The translations under genes and the position numbers were made by a program. From contig JAMXSV010000004.1 in assembly GCA_027559495.1 (NCBI GenBank), forward strand, positions 3,151,001-3,215,000: a stretch of DNA of 64,000 bases, read 5' to 3'. Source of the DNA: Aurifilum marmelostoma (Eukaryota; Ascomycota; Sordariomycetes; Diaporthales; Cryphonectriaceae). A model generated the notes under the pieces. The model ran no database searches and was not told the origin of the DNA. It saw only the letters and a program-made list of their open reading frames with translations. Position 1 is the first letter of the stretch, and every line of letters starts with the position of its first letter. Shown here one piece after another: positions 58,458 through 64,000 of the stretch.

Positions 58458-61400
58458 ATGGGGGACCGCTACGATCGTTCAGGGAGGAGGTCGCCCGTCT
58501 ACGACTATGGGCGCGCCTCCCTGCCCAGCGTGCCCACCACCTACTACGGCGGTGATATCCACGTCACGCCTGTGCCGCGCTACGAGACCACCATTGCCCA
58601 GCCGCGCCACCACAACACCGTCGCCACCACCAACACCACCGGCCACCACCACCGCCGTCGCAACTCCAACTCCGTCTCCAACGACTGGCGCGGCCCCAAC
58701 ATCCCCGTCACCACCACCACCTACACGGTCAAGACCGACCCCGTCACACGGAGCTCCAGCGTCAGGGAGCACAGCCGCGCCCGGGGCTCCACCATCGACT
58801 CCGCGGGCAGGAGACCGCCCATCATCGTGACCACCCGCCAGACCAAGGAGGCCCCCTCGTCCACATCCCACACATCCTCCAGAGATGTCCCCCCCGAGTC
58901 CTCTCCCCGGCCGGGACAGGGATCGGGGCAGGAACACCTACAGGGACGACGATGGCTACCTGATCTCCCAGCCCGCGTCCTCCATGCGCTCCCGCAGCCA
59001 CAGCCGCTACGCCATGGACAGGGACAGCCGCCGCACGTCGACCATCCTGACCACGCCGACCCTGGACGACGAGGAGTTCCGCCGTCTGAGGCAGAGGACC
59101 AACGACGAGCGCCTCGCGCCCTCGTGGAACGAACCACGCCGCGAGAGGCCCTCCTCGTATTATGCCAACCCGGCCCGCCACAGCACCACGGCGGCTGACC
59201 TGGGCGACTCGGGGTACGAGTACACCGGCCCTGGGGCCCTGCTCCGCTACGACCTGGACAACGACCGCCACCACCCGACATACTACCGCCCTACCGTGAC
59301 CGTCGGCGACGTCGAGCGCAGACCGTACGACAGCCGTGCCAGAGGTCCACCGCCGACCACGCGGGGCCTGGACAAGGTCAACAGGAGGGTTGTCGACGAT
59401 CCGGCGGCCGGCAGCATCTACGACCGACCCTCTGCCCGCATACCCGCATCTACTACCGTCGCCGCAGTTCCCCCACCGCCACCACCACCATCCTCGTCCG
59501 ACCGCCGGTCGGGCCAGCTGGACGTCACAACGCCCGTCACCGTCGAGCGACGACCTTCACGCAACGGCCACCGGCCCACGTCGCTCTACCAGGACGACTA
59601 CCCTCCGCGCGACTCGAGGGCCCGGGAATACTATCGCGAGGATGATCCTGGTGTACGGGGCCCCAGCCTGAGGGCCGAAGGCGAAAAGAAGAGAGAAAAG
59701 GACACCGCCATCCGTGAGGACTATGCTCCTGCCCGTGAGCGCCGGCGCGACTCACGCCTGGAGGAGCGTGAACCTCTTAGGCGTTACTCGGACGAGGAAG
59801 ACGACCGCTACAACCGTCAGTACGGCCGTGACCACGGCGGCAGCAGGAGGGACGAGGCATACCGTCCAGACAGGAAGAGCACCAAGGACGACGACCTCCG
59901 CGATGACGACCGCGACAAGGGCAAGCTGCGCGACAAGGTCGCCACGGGCCTCAGCCTCGCAGCCGGCGCGATTGGTCTGGGCGGGGCCCTGGGCCACGGC
60001 CACAAGGATGACAAGGACGACAAGGGCTCGCCGAGACGACGCGGGGACGACGAGGGCCGCAGGGACGAAGACGGCGAGCGGCTCAAGCCGTCCAGGAGGG
60101 ACGCCGAGGACCGGCCACGAGACGACGCAGATGTCCCAGGGTCCACAGAGAGACCGCGCAAGGACCGCGATCCTGAAGATGTCGACGAGAGGGACCGCAA
60201 CAGGCGCGACGCCGAGGCGAGGCTCAACGGCGAACCCACTGCTGCCGCGGCGAGGGACCCCAATTCATCCTCGGACGAGGGCAAGTCGTCACGACGACGA
60301 CGCCGGCCCGCATCCGGCTTCAAGCCCAACGACACTGCCAGCCTGCAGGCGCTCAAGGACCAGCTCAGGGCCCAGGAGGAATCCGACGAGGAGAGGGAAA
60401 AGAAGGTGGCCAGCAAGCCGCCCTCGCCCGACCGGCGCACCTCGCCGCCGACCTCCCGGGGAGGAGGAGGAGACGAAGACGCCAGGGAGCCCACGGTACC
60501 GCCCAAGGAAGAGGCGAGGGGCCGCGAGACAGCAGCCTCGTCGTCTGTGGCCGAGGAGAACAAGCAGGTCAGGGTGGTGTCGCCTCCCAGGGAAAAGGAC
60601 GACAAGAAGCCCATCAAGGGGATCCTGAAGCAGCCCAAACCTCAATTCCCCGAGGAGCCCAACCCGGTGCGCGAGGGCGTTGCCCCGCACAAGGACGACA
60701 AGACCAAGGGCAATGTGCCGCCAGGGGCCCGCTGGACAAAGATCGCCCGCAAGCTGGTCAACCCCGAGGCCCTGACCATCGGCAAGGAGCGCTTCGAGGT
60801 TCGGGATGACTTTGTGATTGTGCTCCGCGTCCTGAACAAGGAGGAGATTGAGGCCTACACGGCCGCCACGGCACAGCTGCGAGGTGGGTTGCTCCCTTTT
60901 TCCATTTTCTTGATTTTATTTTTTTCGGTCTTGTTTTTTTTTTTTTTTTTTTTTCCTCCTTCCTTCGGTTCCCGTGCCTTGTCGTCCGTCGTATGCCGTC
61001 CGCCGTCCGCCGCCCGTCGCCGTTCGCCGTGTCGTCCCACGTCGTGATCCCTTGTCCTCGCCCGCGTCCACGTCCACGTCCACGTCCACGCTCTCGCCCA
61101 CGCTCCCGCCTTCTTGTCCCTTTGCCGCCCTGTCTTTTCCCTGTGACTTGCGCCCGTGCCATGTGCCTGTGCTCGTCGTCTCCTTTGTCCTTCCTGGCCG
61201 TTCTTCTTCTTCTTCTTTTTTTCTTTTCCTTGCATCTGCAGTTGCAGATCTCTTATGAAGATGGGAAAGGCTGACAACCCGCACAGAGATAAGACGCCAG
61301 GAGTATGAGGACCGCGACAAGGACGACGAGCGGGACGACGAAGGTGACGAGAGGCGAAAGCCTCACAGGTCACACCGGCGAGACCCGCGAGACGAGGAGG

Positions 61401-61582
61401 ATGACGAGAGGCGGCGTGAGCGCGAGCCCCGTTCGTCGAGGAGACACCGACATGAGGACGATGAACCGCTCCGACTCGAGTACTCAACTGACGACCGTGA
61501 CCGTCTGCCGATCCGCAGCCACCGTCACCGCGACCGAGAACGGGAGCGCGAGAGAGAGCCTGTCAGCGTGAGGAACGACTAA
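58458..61582 (+). CDS. Large charged fungal protein with DUF8035-like C-terminal domain, one frame break
   Basis: Function unknown. Exon 1 58458-60883, GT..AG intron of 403 nt (phase 1), exon 2 61287-61582; about 906 residues. It begins MGDRYDRSGRRSPVYDYGR, has Thr/His-rich and Pro-rich stretches, then a long Arg/Asp/Glu/Lys-rich middle. One hydrophobic Gly/Ala/Leu segment, VATGLSLAAGAIGLGGALG, sits between charged blocks. The conserved-looking part near the exon junction is GARWTKIARKLVNPEALTIG followed by FEVRDDFVIVLRVLNKEEIEAY, which I recall from Pezizomycotina proteins annotated as DUF8035. The tail is RS/RE/RD-like. The first 144 residues and the rest are in different frames; one surplus C in the C7 run 58889-58895 explains it. 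A role near RNA or at a membrane would be speculation. Confidence 0.8.
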
Positions 61583-61658
61583 TGATAATCTTGCCTCCTG
61601 TTATGTGAACCTGGGCAGAGAAAAATGGGGTTGTCCATTGTGGCATATTCGGCCTATC

Positions 61659-61686
61659 ATGAGCCATGAGCCATGAGCCATGAGCC
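61659..61686. repeat. (ATGAGCC)4 tandem repeat in the presumed 3' UTR
   Basis: Four exact copies of a heptamer, seen directly, about 80 bases after the stop codon of the DUF8035-like gene. Confidence 0.95.
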
Positions 61687-62352
61687 GGGAGGGTTGGATG
61701 CCTTTTTTTTTCTTTGTCTTTTTTCTTCCTTTTCCTTTCGACCGCTATTGATGAACTGCACACACCAACCCAGCAAGCACATCAACCCAGCGCAAGCGTT
61801 GTCGAGAGTGAACTATCAAGATTTCTCACGTGGTTTTCATATGTACATAAGCATGCGGATCTATAAAGGGAGCTGGATGGTCGGAGCGTAGGGAAAAAAA
61901 TGGAACTTGGAAAAGACTGGAAAAGAAGAAAGAGGACATGAATGTTACGATCATCTACATGCTCGCCTCCGACCTGCGCTCGTGTCATGTAGCGTGTCTG
62001 TCCAAGGCAGTCGGTTGAAACTACTGGAAGACTTACCAGGACGTCGTGGACAAGAAGTTCTCCTTTTCTCTCTCGCCGTTTTGTGTCATGCGTCTCGAAT
62101 TTCGTGCCAGGCTGGAAGACAACTTTCTCAGCAGCGACGACTCTCACGGAGTCCACAACCCTCTCCTCGAAAAAAAAAACAAGACACCTGATGAGAGAGC
62201 GAAGAGCATTCAGGCCCTGACCTTTGATGTGAGACGTTCGGCGGCTGACTCGGGGAATCCTTTCGGTGACGGGATTGGTTCTTGTATGTGTGTGCGGCGT
62301 GGCTTTGCATTGCTGGCTTTTTTTCTTTTTTTGTTTCATGATGCCGTTTTCT

Positions 62353-62383
<31 letters not shown>

Positions 62384-63596
62384 TCCCTCCTTCTTCCGCA
62401 GCCCTGCAACGCACACGGAGCAGGAAGAAGAAGCAAGACAGGTATGGTCTACGTGTATGCCCCAGGCACAACAGCACTGCAGCAAGTCAAGTTCCTCCTC
62501 CTCCTACTCTTTTCTTTTTTGGCGAAGTATATGTATGTGCGACGAGGGGATTATACGGCATCAAGCACTACATGGGCCTGCAAACTCCCCCCCCTATGCA
62601 CCGAGACAGAACCTCCCCGGGGGGGAAGGGGGGGGGGGAAGCGTTGGGTCTGACCAAGCCTCCTCGCTCCCCCTCAGACCCTTCTACAAGCCATCGAGAA
62701 GGGACAGTCATGTGGAGGAGGAGGGAGAGGGGGGTTGGGTTGGGTTGAAAGGGGCGTCTTTCTCGTTCGTTCATTTACAGTGTGTGGCTTGTGAGGAAGG
62801 GAGAGGTTTGAGGAGGGAGGGGGAAAAAAAAAGGGAGACGGGATAGAAGCCCTGGCGCCGCCGCCTACGACAGCGGCCGCGAGACAAGTTGGTATATGGC
62901 GTGTGTTCACCCTGCTTCTTTTTTTTTTCCCCTCTCCTCTCTTTTGAGGCTTGCCTTGGTTTTTTCTTCTTCTTCTTCTTCTTCCTCTTCTTTGAGCGTT
63001 TCGAGAGGGACTTGAAGAGAAGGTGTTGGGGCGGAGGAAGGGGGGAGGGGTTGGTTCTACAGGTCGTAGCCTGGGTGCTGTCTTTCTTGGTCCCTTGTGC
63101 CTTTATTCTCGACGACCTGGGAACGAGAGGAGAGAGGGAGAGAGATTTTGGAGGACTTTGATGGCCTGCTGTCTACGTTTGCCGCCTGTCTTGTCCTCTT
63201 CATTCACATGATCTCTTTTAAGAGGGGAGGCAGCGAAAGTGAGGTTTGGAAAAGGCGTCAATGTGGCTCGGGCCTTCAACCCTCTCCCCCAAGATCTTAC
63301 GTCCGTCCACTGCAATAGAATAGAGAAAAGGCCAGGTCCGAACGTGAGTGGTCTGTATGTTATCTTTGTTCATGTACCCTTCTCTGCAGACTGTTTGTTC
63401 GAAAGGCAGAGGGAGCCACCAGAGCCAGCCAGCCAGCCAGTCGGTCAGGTCTGAGACCTGGTGGGACACTGCCGGGTGGTGACTTACTTCTGTGCGATGG
63501 CTGCCTCTGGTCCGAGAGGTCAAAGAGAAGGTGTGCGGGAGAAAAAGACGGACGAGGGAGGAAGAGAGTGGACATCCACAGCCCCGCTGTGGTTGT

Positions 63597-63635
63597 GCGT
63601 GCGTGCGTGCGTGCGTGCGTGCGCGCGTGTGTGTA
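63597..63635. repeat. (TGCG)n passing into alternating CG/TG
   Basis: About seven TGCG units followed by CGCG and GTGTGT: 38 bases of strictly alternating purine and pyrimidine, the pattern most prone to Z-DNA. Non-coding. Confidence 0.9.
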
Positions 63636-64000
63636 CACATCAGCTACACGTTCTTTTTTCTTCTTTCTTTTCTCTCTCGTGTGGCGCTCAGTGGCTCAAA
63701 GCCAGCGCAAGGGAAGGGGGAAATAGAAAAAAGAAACAACGAAAGAATACACGGGCGCTCGTGCTCGTTTCGACCCTGTCTACTTCCCGGCGAAGGAAAG
63801 CAAGCAAGTAAGGGACTGTCTCCTCCAGATGACCTCTGTGTAGCTAGTGGAAGTGGCTGGAGCACAGGGAGAACCAAAACAAAGCTGATGCCTCTTTTTT
63901 TCCTTTTTTTTCTTCTTCTTCTTTTCTTTCCTTCTCGTGGTTGGCTGGGGCCAAGCCACACGAATATCTACCTGAGACAAGATCCAAAGCTCAAAAGAAA

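Larger units (their letters stand above)
61583..64000. other. 3' flank of the DUF8035-like gene and unexplained right end
   Basis: No gene can be supported up to the window edge. The stretch holds a 7-base tandem repeat (61659-61686), (CT)n near 62358-62384, G runs near 62624, (TTC)n near 62966-62990 and a TGCG repeat (63597-63625). A gene may begin or end just beyond position 64000. Confidence 0.55.

Noticed and set aside
1..64000. tRNA or 5S rRNA genes
   Set aside because: Candidate B-box-like strings (for example near 18421 and 5357) lack a matching A box and acceptor stem; no 5S core was found by reading.

Overview
The window is nuclear DNA of a filamentous ascomycete, most likely a sordariomycete-type Pezizomycotina. 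The decisive marker is a Woronin-body major protein (HEX-1), found only in filamentous ascomycetes. Short introns of about 45-400 nt with GT..AG borders, long pyrimidine-rich leaders, C/G-ending codons and a CpG-poor stretch resembling RIP fit this. I see no rRNA, tRNA, CRISPR array or intact transposon.

Layout from left to right. (1) 5' part of the TORC1 subunit Raptor/Kog1 (minus strand, runs off the left edge). (2) Kelch/coiled-coil polarity protein of the Tea1/Kel1 family (plus, 5 kb). (3) A CpG-depleted gene-free stretch near 12-13 kb. (4) Three SAM-dependent methyltransferase-type genes between 13 and 25 kb: an O-methyltransferase (minus), a LaeA-like methyltransferase (minus) and an unclassified one (plus). 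(5) A leucine-rich-repeat protein (minus). (6) A DAL5-type MFS transporter (plus), convergent with phosducin-like protein PLP2 (minus). (7) PLP2 and ribosomal protein S27e, divergent from a shared promoter. (8) A small protein resembling ribonucleotide-reductase inhibitors (plus). (9) Gemin2 and Rqc2/NEMF in tandem (minus). (10) hex1, bleomycin hydrolase and a large charged DUF8035-like protein (all plus), separated by long gene-free stretches.

Most genes are housekeeping genes: TOR signalling, polarity, chaperoning, ribosome and ribosome quality control, snRNP assembly, septal plugging, peptide hydrolysis. They look independently regulated. The methyltransferase block is the only accessory-like part, and no polyketide or peptide synthase lies nearby, so it is not a classical metabolite cluster.

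Caution: five genes (the unclassified methyltransferase, the LRR protein, Gemin2, the hex1 N-terminal extension and the DUF8035-like gene) each need a one-base frame change inside or next to a run of five or more C or G. Two runs look one base short and three one base long. Conserved housekeeping genes are among them, so homopolymer errors in the assembly are the simplest explanation. Microsatellites, mainly (AC)n/(GT)n and (GA)n, are unusually dense, including directly behind two stop codons.
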